In this document: piece by piece, positions 10,993 to 22,900 of the stretch
Layout of the letters: every line of letters starts with the position of its first letter
How positions within the stretch are numbered: the stretch's first letter is position 1
Source of the DNA: Rhizopus arrhizus
Taxonomy: Eukaryota > Mucoromycota > Mucoromycetes > Mucorales > Rhizopodaceae
DNA length: 64,000 nucleotides
Assembly: GCA_024220505.1 (NCBI GenBank)
Contig: JAKZZE010000004.1
Span: 558,001 to 622,000 of the forward strand
Direction: 5' to 3'
The notes under the pieces: model-generated
The model's input: the letters and a program-made list of their open reading frames with translations, nothing else
The model's database searches: none
Told to the model about the DNA's origin: nothing
Made by a program: the position numbers and the translations under genes

Positions 10993-11099
10993 CTCAAAAT
11001 CAAGAAACTACTTAAAACTATCAAGAAATCAACAAACTTAGTCAAAAAAAAAAAATTATCAAAATCGAATCAACAATATCAAAACACTTACTAGCAACA

Positions 11100-13951
11100 A
11101 TGACAACAACAGGACCTAACGTGTTGGCCTCACTTAACAATCAAAGCACTATTCAAGGTTATCGACCAAGACTTATTGAATTCTATGGGTACGAAGGAGA
11201 AGACTTTCGTCACTTCCAGGAGATACTAGAGTCCTATTTAGCCATTAGCAACACTCAAAATGACTCAAGAAAACTTATTATACTCAAATCTCAATTAAGG
11301 CGCTCTGCTAAAGTTTACTTCGAACGTGTAATTCTGAAGGAACAACCTGATATCAACTATGAACAAGCTATGGAAAAGCTTCGAAAACATTATATTACTC
11401 CCGAACTTATTCAAAATTACGAACTTGAATTCAATGAAATGTGTCAAGGAGAACAAGAACATCCGCAGATATACCTTGCAAGATTACGAGAAGCAGCAGA
11501 TCTTGCTAATATCGATAACGAAGCAGTCATTGAAAGCCGATTCCGTGCTGGCTTACTAAAAGAAATCAAATTATTTTGCATACAAAGTAGCTCAAGAACT
11601 TTCCAAGATTGGATTAATCATTCTGAAGGATCGTGGAATGCACATAGGCCACGAAAGATCGCCATGGTGGATAATCCGTTCATACCTAGAAACGTCAACA
11701 ATGCACTTATCTATCACGACGACAACAACCAGTATTATCGCCACTCCGCAAATAATCACAACATTGAATTAATAGATACTGAGGAACGACCGATTCAATA
11801 TGTCCCTGTAACTGATCTGCGTACCAATGTAAACTACGAGCACTTGAACAATGCACCAAATGTTGTAACTGGTTCTCATCAGTTGTCAACTATGGACATT
11901 GTAGGTAGGCACGGTAGTATACCAGTACGGCAACATCATTATACTAGGACAAATGAAGGTCAGACTATGTATCAAAATTCAACTGAAGACCTTGTTAACC
12001 TTATACAACAAACTATTCGAGATGAATTGAACATACCGCCCAAACTATCCTATCCTAATAGAAGTTATCAACGCAATAACAGACCAAATTATAACAACAA
12101 TCGAAATAATATACAGTAGGTGAAAAAATACGAGCAACCTCTGTTCGATTTGTCTTCATATCTTTTTTTTTCGTGTGTACATTCGCCAGAGCTTTGATAT
12201 CTCACAAACTAATTAAGGCAACAAAGATACATATAATACACTAAAGAGATTGACTGTACTTGAAGTACAAGCTTTTTAAAAAGGGAAAGACAGTCATAAA
12301 AAAGCCAATGATGATTTTTCAAAATTCGCTATGTTTATTTTATATTTTCTATATCTTCCCTTTGCTTTAATAAGTGCTTCTACTTTGGCTGGCATACTAT
12401 TGATGTACCTCTTGCAAGCATTTGCATTGAGTTTATTTCGCTCTACATCCACAAATGGCTGAAGCTTTCTGACACCTCTTTCTCCGACTTCATGTGGTGT
12501 CAGATTAAGTTTGAGCTGATGCCAAACATGCTTTATATGATTTAAATCCAGACTTTGAGCATATCAATAATTTATATACCTTACACTGATACCGCGTACC
12601 TATACAGTTATGAATTTTAACTTATACTTTACGTCGCTATCACTCTGAAGGTATACATCAGACGTCTTCAAATAATGGTACTCTAACGTATTCATGTAAA
12701 TAATGCTAAGTATATGTGGACAAGTCGTTGAGTTTATGTTATCATCATAAAGCTGACATGTCTAAACTGGTCCCTGAGTAGCTATGTGGCAGCACATGTT
12801 CATCCTACGGCTGCTGTGCTTTACTGTAATGTCGATGTGATGAGGGAGCAAAATGTTATTTTATACTACTCTATACTACTTTACTCCATCTGATCACTAG
12901 ATGCTAGTCTTTGCTTCTGCTGAGAACGCTACTGGTCGTAACTATGAACTTGACCAGTTGCGATGCCTTTTTGCTCAGGTCATCTGCTTTTTTCAATGAT
13001 CCTTTTTTAAAAATGCCTTCTTTTTTTTTAGCTCTCGGTGGCAGTTTATGGATCTCAGCGCGTTTACTCCTGAACGGTACATGAACAAGTAACCAAACTT
13101 ACCCAACTCCCTAAATAGCTCTTTCGCTATTGTTCGATGACCAGTAATAATACACAGCTCGATATAGTGCTTCATGGCAGAAGAGACAATAGCATGTCTT
13201 CCAGCAGACAGGTGTGAATTTCATGGAAAAAGCTTCCTAGTATATCTTTTAACTGTGCGAGAATGAACGTAATATTTATCTGCGATATCCTCTAGCTTCA
13301 TGCTATTCAGTGATATATCTTTTATTTCTAGATTGCTTTTCCATTGGTATAGATTTAGGCATGATGATGAGAAGCAGTGAGAGAAATTGAGCAAAAAAAA
13401 AAGAAACCAAGGGCTCTTGAAGTTGCACTTGCTTTTATATGGACACAATGAGGAAAGCTCACAGTCCTATACAAGTACGCTGTATAGTCTTCCGATATGT
13501 TCTTTATTGATTTAAATGTAAACATATGAATACGGTACATAATTTAAGCTGGTCGGAAGTCAAATTTTTAAATTCGGATTCTCATTCCTCTCTCAATTTC
13601 CAGTATTGCTACATGAGACCTTTACTGTTTCAAGACACATGACCCCGAAAATATACCATAGGAGCCCCATGCCGGTAGTTGGCATGCACCTTTTGATATA
13701 GCGAAAAAAGTCGATTTTGCCAAAAGGTTGCTCGTATTTTTTCACCTACTGTATATCCATATTATAATAACTACGGTCAATACAATCAAGATAACCGAAG
13801 AAATGATCAATATCAGCAAAATCAACCTCAACCGAGAAGAGAATATCCTCAAAATAACCAAATCAATCAACCACATCAACAATCTTCACAACACATCTAT
13901 AATCACCAACCACCTTCTCAACAAACACAATCACAACCGTCAAAAAACTAA
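11100..13951 (+). CDS. gypsy1 gag, split by Mar3
   Basis: Structural protein of the retrotransposon particle. The two parts are 11100-12113 and 13754-13951. Joined at the TA target they give 403 residues in one frame. The first 200 residues resemble the retrotransposon gag capsid region (FYGYEGEDFRHFQEILESYL, then a helical block with YFERVILKEQ and QIYLARLREAADL). The C-terminal 130 residues are rich in Asn, Gln, Tyr and Pro with no CCHC zinc knuckle. The stop TAA at 13949-13951 directly follows the slippery site used to reach pol. Confidence 0.9.
12114..13751 (-). mobile_element. Tc1/mariner element Mar3, decayed
   Basis: A 1638-bp element with ends CAGTAGGTGAAAAAATACGA and the reverse complement, TA at 12112-12113 and 13752-13753. 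The transposase on the minus strand is broken by many stops. Recognisable pieces include an N-terminal helix-turn-helix (LEDIADKYYVHSRTVKRYTR, about 13245-13310) and the C-terminal SMPAKVEAL-like region near 12390. It sits in gypsy1 gag at the last codons before the Asn/Gln-rich tail. Confidence 0.9.
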
Positions 13952-13996
13952 ATGGGTCGGTTGCTTTTAATCAAAGAAATGGTCAATCGAACACCC
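13942..13996 (+). promoter_or_regulatory. -1 programmed ribosomal frameshift signal between gag and pol
   Basis: The heptamer A AAA AAC at 13942-13948 lies in the gag reading frame (X XXY YYZ form) and is followed at once by the gag stop TAA. After 5 nt (13949-13953) a stem begins: 13954-13963 (GGGTCGGTTG) pairs with CAATCGA at 13984-13990 and CCC at 13994-13996, with a 3-nt bulge. A slip of -1 puts the ribosome in the open pol frame at 13948 (CTA AAT GGG). Confidence 0.8.
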
Positions 13997-16900
13997 AACA
14001 AATCACTAAACCCATAAATCAACAAAGTAAACAACATCCTCTTAACGTCATCTTAAATTACAATGAATATGATGATAACACACAATATAAAGATCTTTAT
14101 TCTGCAGTTAGACCTGAACGTCCGCCTGAAGTACTGAACGCAACCCCATATCCAAAAGCAAAAGTCCCCAGAATTAAAAGAAAGCAAACTGAACCTACAA
14201 CAACTAGAAGGATAACTACAAGAAACCATCTAGAAGAAATACCTATAACAACAAATCCTATAACAATCCCCCAGGATATTGAAATGGAAACAGATGCATC
14301 AGTAAAAGGTACTACTCAAGAAAAACAAAAGAGACCTAGAATAAAAAGAACACCACCCAAAATTGATTATCAAATTGGAAAAGATGTATTAGACCAAAAA
14401 GCAAACATATCAGTACGAGATCTCATAACTGTTAGTCCTGCCATGCGAAGACAACTAGTAGGCGAATGTAGACCCAGTCACCCAACAAAGATAAATCCAA
14501 ATGATCAAACAATGGCACTCATAGAAGATGATGATATGGATACGACAGCCGTATATTCTCAAGTCTCTATAGAAAATAAACCAATAAGAGCTTTAATCGA
14601 CTGTGGAGCAGCTAAAACCTGCATGTCAAAGAAATTAGCAGATGAACTTGGACTAAAAATAGATGCCTCATCAGAAAGTGTGTTCACACTTGGAAATGGA
14701 ACCAAACAACCTGCTCTTGGTGTAATTTATGATGTACCACTCGAAGTAAAAAGAAACATGACAATTCCTTGTACCATCGAAGTACTTCCTATTTGTCCCA
14801 ATCAGCTCATCATTGGAAACAATTGGTTGAGTAGAGCTAAAGCAAGAATCGATTTTAATAACTCCTCGCTAAAAGTCACCTACAAAGAAAACAAAGCTGA
14901 ATTAAAAATAACTTATTTACAAAAAGATAAACCGAAAGTAACCAGTTATAAAGAAACATATCAACAGCCAAAAAGCCTTACAAATTCTAAAAAGCACGTG
15001 CACTTTGAAGAAAGTACATCTGAAGAAGAAAATGAAGCCGACAACGAATCTGAAAGTTTTAGTGATGAAGAATCCTCAAGCGAAGACCAGTCAATGTCTA
15101 CAGAAGAAGAACATGAACCAGAAACTCCATTATTTGTATTGGAAAAAAATAAAACAGAAGAAGTATCAGTGACTGAAAAAGATGATGGATACATTATTGC
15201 AGCCTCAGCAGATGGATTAAGAATACAAGCCAATTCATCCAAAAGAATAACTCTCAATAAGCCAAGAAACCAGTACAAAAATATTTTTTTCAATTTCGAG
15301 ACAACAAATCCAAAACTTTTATATGCACTTGGATATTTTGACACATGCATCAACTTTATAGTCAACAAACGGAATGTGGAAATCAGAATATACAATCGAT
15401 CTAAGAAAGATATATTTATAAAACCTGACGAAAAAATAGGAATATTAGAAAAATTCAATACAACAAAATATACAATAGTCAAAGCTTATGTATTTGATAA
15501 AAGACCACAATTGAATGTTATGGACATACAGCAGAAAACCGAGCCTCTAGAAATGCATTTATATTCCAAATTGGAAGTTGGAGAAGTTGATAAGAAAACA
15601 ATTGTAAAACTAAGAAGATTACTCAAGAAATACAAAGAAATCTTTGATTGGGATAACGACACAATTGGTCATACAGAATTATTAAAACATAAAATAATCA
15701 TCGAAAATAATGCTCATCCAATTAGCCATCGCCCATACAGAATCAGTCCTATAGAAGCAGAATATCTTCAAAAAGAGTTAGATAAATATTGTAAACTTGG
15801 TGTCATAACTCCCTCAAATAGTCCTTGGGCAGCTCCAGTAATATTAGTAAAGAAGAAAAATGGTGATTATCGTATGGTGATTGACTATAGAAAACTGAAC
15901 GCCATAACAAAAAAAGATGCATACCCTCTACCTCGTATTGATGACTTACTTGATACACTTGGAAAAGCCAAAATATTCTCAGCTCTAGATATGCGAGCAG
16001 GTTTTCATCAAGTTCCCTTGGAGTTCTTTCCAACATGCCAATGTTACACGGAAGTCTAACCAATCATAATCCGACATCGCCTTCTCAGGAAGGTCCAACC
16101 TCACAATCCCATGGCAGTAATGTACATGGTCCAAATGCTCTTCGCTCTTCCAGTGATTTATGGAAAACATTTTCGGCTCACGCACGTGGTTTTCGGGGTT
16201 CCAAAGTCACCATTTTTGAAGATTCCAATGCCAAGAATGCAGCTCATGAATGTCGTCGAGCTCAGTTGTGGATTCAGTCTTCAGAATTGAACAGTGCAGT
16301 TTTTGATTTGGCACAAATGCCAATTACACCAGCAAGTTTTTTCACCGCACTCGCAGCTCAATATCCAGATGCCATTGGAGCTGTCCCAGTCCGTCAGGGC
16401 ACAACAAATGGAACAGTCATCGCTTTTGACACCGAGGAATCCAGGACCAAAGCCTGCACAATTGGGATTACCATCGACCGATTCACTGTCATTGGAACTC
16501 CCACTCTCAAGCCAGAAAGTACAATCATCCGAGTTTCTCTGGAGAAACTGCCACTTTTGCGACCTCAAGCTTTGACACCTATGATTACATCGTCGTTGAG
16601 TAAATACGGTCGGGTTTTAGACGTTGGTCTTTACCGTGACCCAGTAACGCAGCTTTTCTTCGGTAAGGGCTATGTATTGTTAGACACCTCTACAGCAGAT
16701 GGAATTCAGTTCTTACCTCTTGAACACGAGATTGATCTTGGACAACGACGACTTGTTTACGCCTCTTGGCGTGGAATGGCTAAACACTGTTTTTATTGCC
16801 ACAAACCTGGGCACACCAAAGTTGACTGTCCTCGTTTGAGCAACCAGAAGATTAAACGTTGTTACTCTTGCGACAGTATCGAACATCTTTTCAGGGATTG

Positions 16901-19900
16901 TCCCAGACGTCAAACACCCGCCACTTCGTCCAAACGCCAAAGGGCTGAGGATGTTGACTTACCTCTTCGTACGCAAGACCACAACGCCGTCGAACAACAG
17001 TTGCAGTCTAATTCCGTCACTGCTGCTGACGCTGATATCGTTGCTGCCCAGCCTCAGACTAACGACAACGCCACCATACTGGCTTCTACAAGTAACGCTC
17101 AAGTTGATACAGATTCCCAACAAACGCAGGAGGAACCGGATGACGAGGACGACTCCGATTACCAACCTTCTACAGAAGAGGATGACGACAGTAGCATGGA
17201 TGAATGCGAGGACACAGATGACATAACAATCGATGAGGACGAGGTTCGTCAACTTCAGGACGAATCTGCCCGCGATTCCACAAGTTCCAACGTTGGTTTG
17301 CAACGATCCGGTCCTGCAAATCTAGACTCATCGACGACGGGTTCCAATCCGAACCCACCCGCTAAGCGATTATGAGAGACTCCTCTCATGTATCGCTAGC
17401 CTCGCTTAACTGTCGAGGCCTCAAAAAAATATTGTCTTCTTCTGGTCGTTCCTTTTCTCGTACCTTACGCTCATTACACTTTGATATACTTGCCCTACAA
17501 GAAACTCATGCCGACTCTCTCGATATTCAAACTCGTTTCGACCAATGTCTCCAACCATCTGGCTGTCTCTGGACAAAACACTGTGGTCTCCTTTCCTTCA
17601 ATCCAGCAGTATCCTTTGATCCTCTTTGGTCCTCACTGGATGGTCGGGTACTGGTGGCTCGTGTAAATCACCTTTCAGGTTTGTATGCTCCTCTATGTAT
17701 TTATGTTATCTATGCACCTGCCTCTCGTTCAGAACGTCTCTCATTTTTCAGCAACCTTGATGCGCTTTTGCGCTATGATCAACGCCCGTCTGATAGATGT
17801 ATCTTACTTGGCGATTTTAATCACAATGTCCATAGTCGTTCTGACAGCCCGTCTTTGCGGCCATGGCAACATTGGGTTCGCTCATTCCTTCACGATCCTC
17901 TACGGGATGATCCAGTGTGTCGGGACTTGCCAACGTTTCGCAACATCTCAACCATTGATTTTATTTTGTGCACCGAGGATTTACAACATCTTCTCACCCT
18001 ACCCAGTCTGACTTACGTGCGAGGTTGTGACCATTCAGCCATTTCCGTTTCACTCAGTTTTGGCAAGAGTCGGGTAGGTCCAGGTCTTTGGCGCTGTAAT
18101 CCTTTCCTGGCTCAAGATTCGTTTTTTCGTCGCGAACTGGCAGCTTTTTGTGACAATGCAGCAATCTTTCTTCCACCTGGTGATGCACCCAAGAGATGGG
18201 ATACTTTCAAAGCACGTTTGAAAGCTTTCATCCAAGGGTATTCTAATAAGACTCAAGCACGACACCACTGCGCTCAAAAATCCTTGCAACAACAACGCTC
18301 TACTATGTTACGTCGCCGTTCAAATAGATCCACCATTGAATCTCTTCAACAAGTGGAAGCGCAACTGGACGCACTCCAAGATCGATCGGCTTCAATTCTT
18401 ATGTTACGCGCGGGCTCTCGATGGCGGGAATTGGGTGAACGCTCGAATGCTTATTTTTACCGTACACTTCGTTCTCGTCAATACCAGACCTCGATCTCTA
18501 GCCTACAGTCCTCCAACGGTGAACTTGTCCATGAACCATCTGCTCTAACCCAGTGTGCACAAGAATACTATGAACAATTGTACTCTCCAGATCCTATAGA
18601 CTGTGATGCCATAGAGTCACTCTTGTCCAATATTTCTGCGGACGTTCGTGTGGATCCTGCTTCGAGTGCCTCCTTACTTCAGCCTTGGACTGCCGATGAC
18701 GTGCAAGAGTGCTTAAATCGAACTCCCACCACTAGTAGCCCTGGTGTAGATGGCATTCCATATGTCATTCTCAAGCTTCTTTTTAAGCATCCTTTCTGTC
18801 GCGGCCTATTTCTGGAAGTTCTGCGCATTGCACTATTGGAACACCGATATCCTGAGACTTGGCAACGTTCTGTTGTGGTTCTTTTACCAAAAAAGGGTGA
18901 CCGCAGTAGTCTGAAAAACTGGAGACCAATTTCGCTGATAGGTGCCGATGCCAAAGTCTTCACTAGACTCTTGGCCAACCGCGTTAATCAATGCCTGCCA
19001 TCACTCATAGATCAACACCAGACAGGTTTTATGCAAGGTCGATTCATCGCCGATAATGGTTTGTGTGCTCGACTAATTATGGACATGGCAAAGCGTTTCA
19101 AGATTCCTGGGGTTGGTCTTTTGCTTGATCAGGAGAAGGCCTACGACAGAGTGCATCCCGCTTACCTTCAGGCTTGCTTGCGTCGTTTTGGCTTTCCTGA
19201 GTCTTTTATATCTTGCATATCCACTCTTTTCTTCCAGACCACTCTCTGTGTGAACGTCAATGGTTTTCTATCAGCTCCTTTTGCACAAGGTCGTGGTTTG
19301 CGGCAAGGTGACCCTTTGTCCCCCCTTCTATTCAATTTGGCCTTAGAACCGTTGCTCCGTACACTCATGTCGTCCTCGCAGCTCTCTGGCTTCCGTTTTC
19401 TTACAGATTCTACTGCGGAACGCCCAATTCTGAAATCTTTGGCATATGCAGATGACATCCTGGTCTTTCTTTCGTCGCCTAGTGAACTTCCTATTTTGCT
19501 CTCCACTATTTCAATGTATGAACGCGCATCCAATGCACGACTCAATCGTGATAAGACACTGGTAGTTTCTCTTTCTGGTGAACCTCAACCGGATATACAA
19601 CAGGCTCTCATGTCTGCAAATATTGTTAAGTGGCACGATAAACACTCAATCGATGCTGCTATTTACCTTGGTTATCCGTTAACTAGCTCCAAGAACCAAC
19701 TTAAACGGTTTTTTGAAGATTTGATCGAAAATTGCCAACAACAATCACTGAATCTCTCGCAGAGGAATCTTTCCATCCTTGGTCGTGGTCTGGTGGCGAA
19801 CTCCTTGATCCTCAGTCGTATTTGGCATACCATACGGGTTCTTTCGCCTCCTCAAACTTTTTTCTCGCAAGTTCGCTCCATTATTATTAAGTTCATTGCT

Positions 19901-22900
19901 CGGAAGTCCTTTCCCCCTGTGAGGTTTAACATCTGCCAACGTCCAAAAAAGGAAGGAGGTCTAGCCGTACTTGATCCAGCTGCTCAACACGCCACCCTCC
20001 AACTTCGCTGGCTTCACCCGTTATTGTCACCATCAGTCTACCCGGAACGCTCTACCAACTTTGCTTTGTCCACCTTACGTTACTGTATTAGGGAGCTGTC
20101 TCAATCTCCTCACCATCTTCTCCCACTTGTCTTTCCGGAACGACGAACTTTGTCTATGCGTACTCTGGGTTGTCTACGTTCCCTGCTCAAGACTTTTGCC
20201 AAACTTGGTGTACAAATCGCTTGGGATTCCTTTAACCATGGAATGGTTGAGGAATTACCTCCAACTCGGGTGTGCTCCAGTCTTAATACCGTCACTGGTT
20301 CAACTCATGCGACGAATTGGTCTACTCTGCTGGTAAAGGATGCCTTTTATTTTGATCGCTCATGTGGATCACTACGTCGACGTCCAATCTTGCCTTCTAC
20401 CAGACACCGCAACAAACTGTTGAAGTTTTTTGATCTTGTTCGAAGTGGTACAATCCAACTCACTGTCTTTTTCCAACGTTTTGTAGATGCAACCGTTCGA
20501 CCACCTGAAGCTGACTCCAAGTTGTTTAGGAAAGGGGAGTTTTAGGTAAATATAATATAGCAATCAAAGATAAAGAAATACTGTTAGAACTTGGTATCTC
20601 TTTATTAAGTTAAGATAACTATTGTATGATTAGATAAATTCTACATGTAAAAAGTGAGAGTATTTATAGACATGATACGGATAAAGAATTAGGACAGATT
20701 TATAATCAACTTGACAGAATAGATGATTACGATTTCTAATTATTAGTTTAGCCTGTTCCTAGCTTGTATTGTCAATTATGCTATTGGGATGGTTTCAGAT
20801 AACTCTGGATAAAGACTATTTAAGGAGACGGTACGGATGAATATAATGACCTTTAGTTCCGTGATTGGATATCATTGCTAACAATAATATCTCAGTCAGG
20901 ATAAATGTTTTCATGACTAATGATGATCCGGTAAGTAATCGTCATTCCTTATTCAACATGCTCATACTATCACTAAACTATATTACAACCATGTCATCTT
21001 ATTTGACTATGTGAAGTAAATATGAATAAAGCTTAATATAAAAATCTAATCAAAGTATTTTATTGATCTGTGTTGGGAATAATGTTATAAATGATTCCAA
21101 GTTATGTCAACATATTATTCAGGATCATATCTGATTCCTTTTACTAAAATAAAGTGACTATAATCTTATGTATCCTTAACACCAGTTGATCCTGTTTCAA
21201 CAATTGGCTCCTGATTTTGACTCCTTACTCCTGCCTGCGCTACAAGATGGAACTTTTTTGGATGCGATCACCAACAAATGGTTTCGTTCCCTCTACCTTG
21301 ACCCCTTGGAATCCCTGCCGGATGACTACCCTCAAGCCTCCAACAAATTGTGGTCGACTTTCTGGCAAACCCCTTTCCCTCATCAAGCTCGCAACATACT
21401 GTGGAGAATATATCACAACAAGCTGTCTTCCAAATCGCGACTTCATCGGATCGCTCCTTCATACTTCACCGATTCTTGCATTTTTTGTGGTCGGGATGAT
21501 GAAGATGACGAACACTTTCTTTGGTCTTGGCCTTCCAAACAACCCATCTGGTCTTCCTTAGCCTCTCGCTTTCTTATCAACCCCAATCAGCTCACTTATC
21601 ACCATGTATCCTCACTCTCTGCGGTAGACCTCGAGCTTTGGTCTCAACTGAAGTTTGATGGTTTGACTTTTGTTGCATGTGCTATCATGGCCATTTGGAA
21701 AATTCACTGGAGGCAAACTTTTGATCCTGAAGACTTTTGGCCTCTTGAAGCTGCAGCCCATGCTACAGCCCTATTACGAAGACTTCACGATGAAAACGCT
21801 GCTATACACGCGAAACGTCAAGCGAAACGTCAAGCGCCAACTTAACTTCTGGCCTACAGGTAACCTTTCCCCGAATACACTTTCTTCAACTATATACTTA
21901 CACATTTATATATTTTCTCTTACTCATATTTAATTCCAATTTTAATTGATGTCCGTCAATGAACGGCATCCGAATAAACTATCTTTTACAAAAAAAAAAA
22001 AATCAAGTTCCCTTGGAACAAGATAGTAAAGAACTTACAGCTTTTACAACTAAGTTTGGCACATATCACTATAATACATTACCGATGGGATTAGTAAATT
22101 CACCTGCAACATTTCAAAGATTAATTGATCTACAGTGGGTGGAAAAATGGTTCCAATGTTTTCGTCTCGCAACTTTAACGCTTTATAACTTTTGAACTAC
22201 AAACGGTAACGACTCACAAAAACATGCATTTTGTAGCGCTTTTGCGGCTTATATTGGTGAAAAAAGATTTTGTTTGCACTGTTACACAATCGGGAATAAA
22301 CTAAAATTAAGTACAAAAACCAACATTGGAACCATTTTTCCACTACATGCTTTATTTTATTAATATCTTGTATGACCGCCCTTCGCAGCAATTACAGCTC
22401 TACAACGATCTGGCATACTGTCTATGTATCCCCTATAGTCTTCTGCTGTAAAAATAGACCATTCTTTTTCAATACAATCCCATAATTCATGCACACCTTT
22501 TGCCCTAGTATCATATGCACTTAACTTGAGCTTAAAGTGGCGCCAGATGTGCTCTATTGGGTTTAGATTTGGACTTTGTGATGGCCAGTTGAACTTATGG
22601 TCACACTTGAAGTTGTTGTCCTTGAACCATTGCCTAGCTAGCTTTGATGTGTGTTTAGGATCGTTATCCTGCTGAAAATAGATGTCCTGAGGATTGTAAT
22701 CATAGTAATCAAGGCTATCCATGAGAGTTGTACTAAGAATTCCGACATAGTCAGAAGCTTTCATTATGCCTTCACTAATCCAACATGCATAACCAGGCCC
22801 GTCATAGGTAATACAACCCCATACCATGATGCTACCGCCCCCTCCTTTAACTGTCAAGTCGAGATGATGGGGTGGAAGTTTATCATCTGGTCGACTCCAA

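Larger units (their letters stand above)
16023..22001 (+). mobile_element. LINE2, full-looking non-LTR retrotransposon
   Basis: Flanked by a perfect 16-bp target duplication ATCAAGTTCCCTTGGA (16007-16022 and 22002-22017) inside gypsy1 RT. The 3' end has AATAAAC and a run of 13 A. ORF1 begins only 12 nt from the 5' end. A solo LTR (20523-21181) sits in ORF2. Without it the LINE is about 5.3 kb. Confidence 0.96.
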
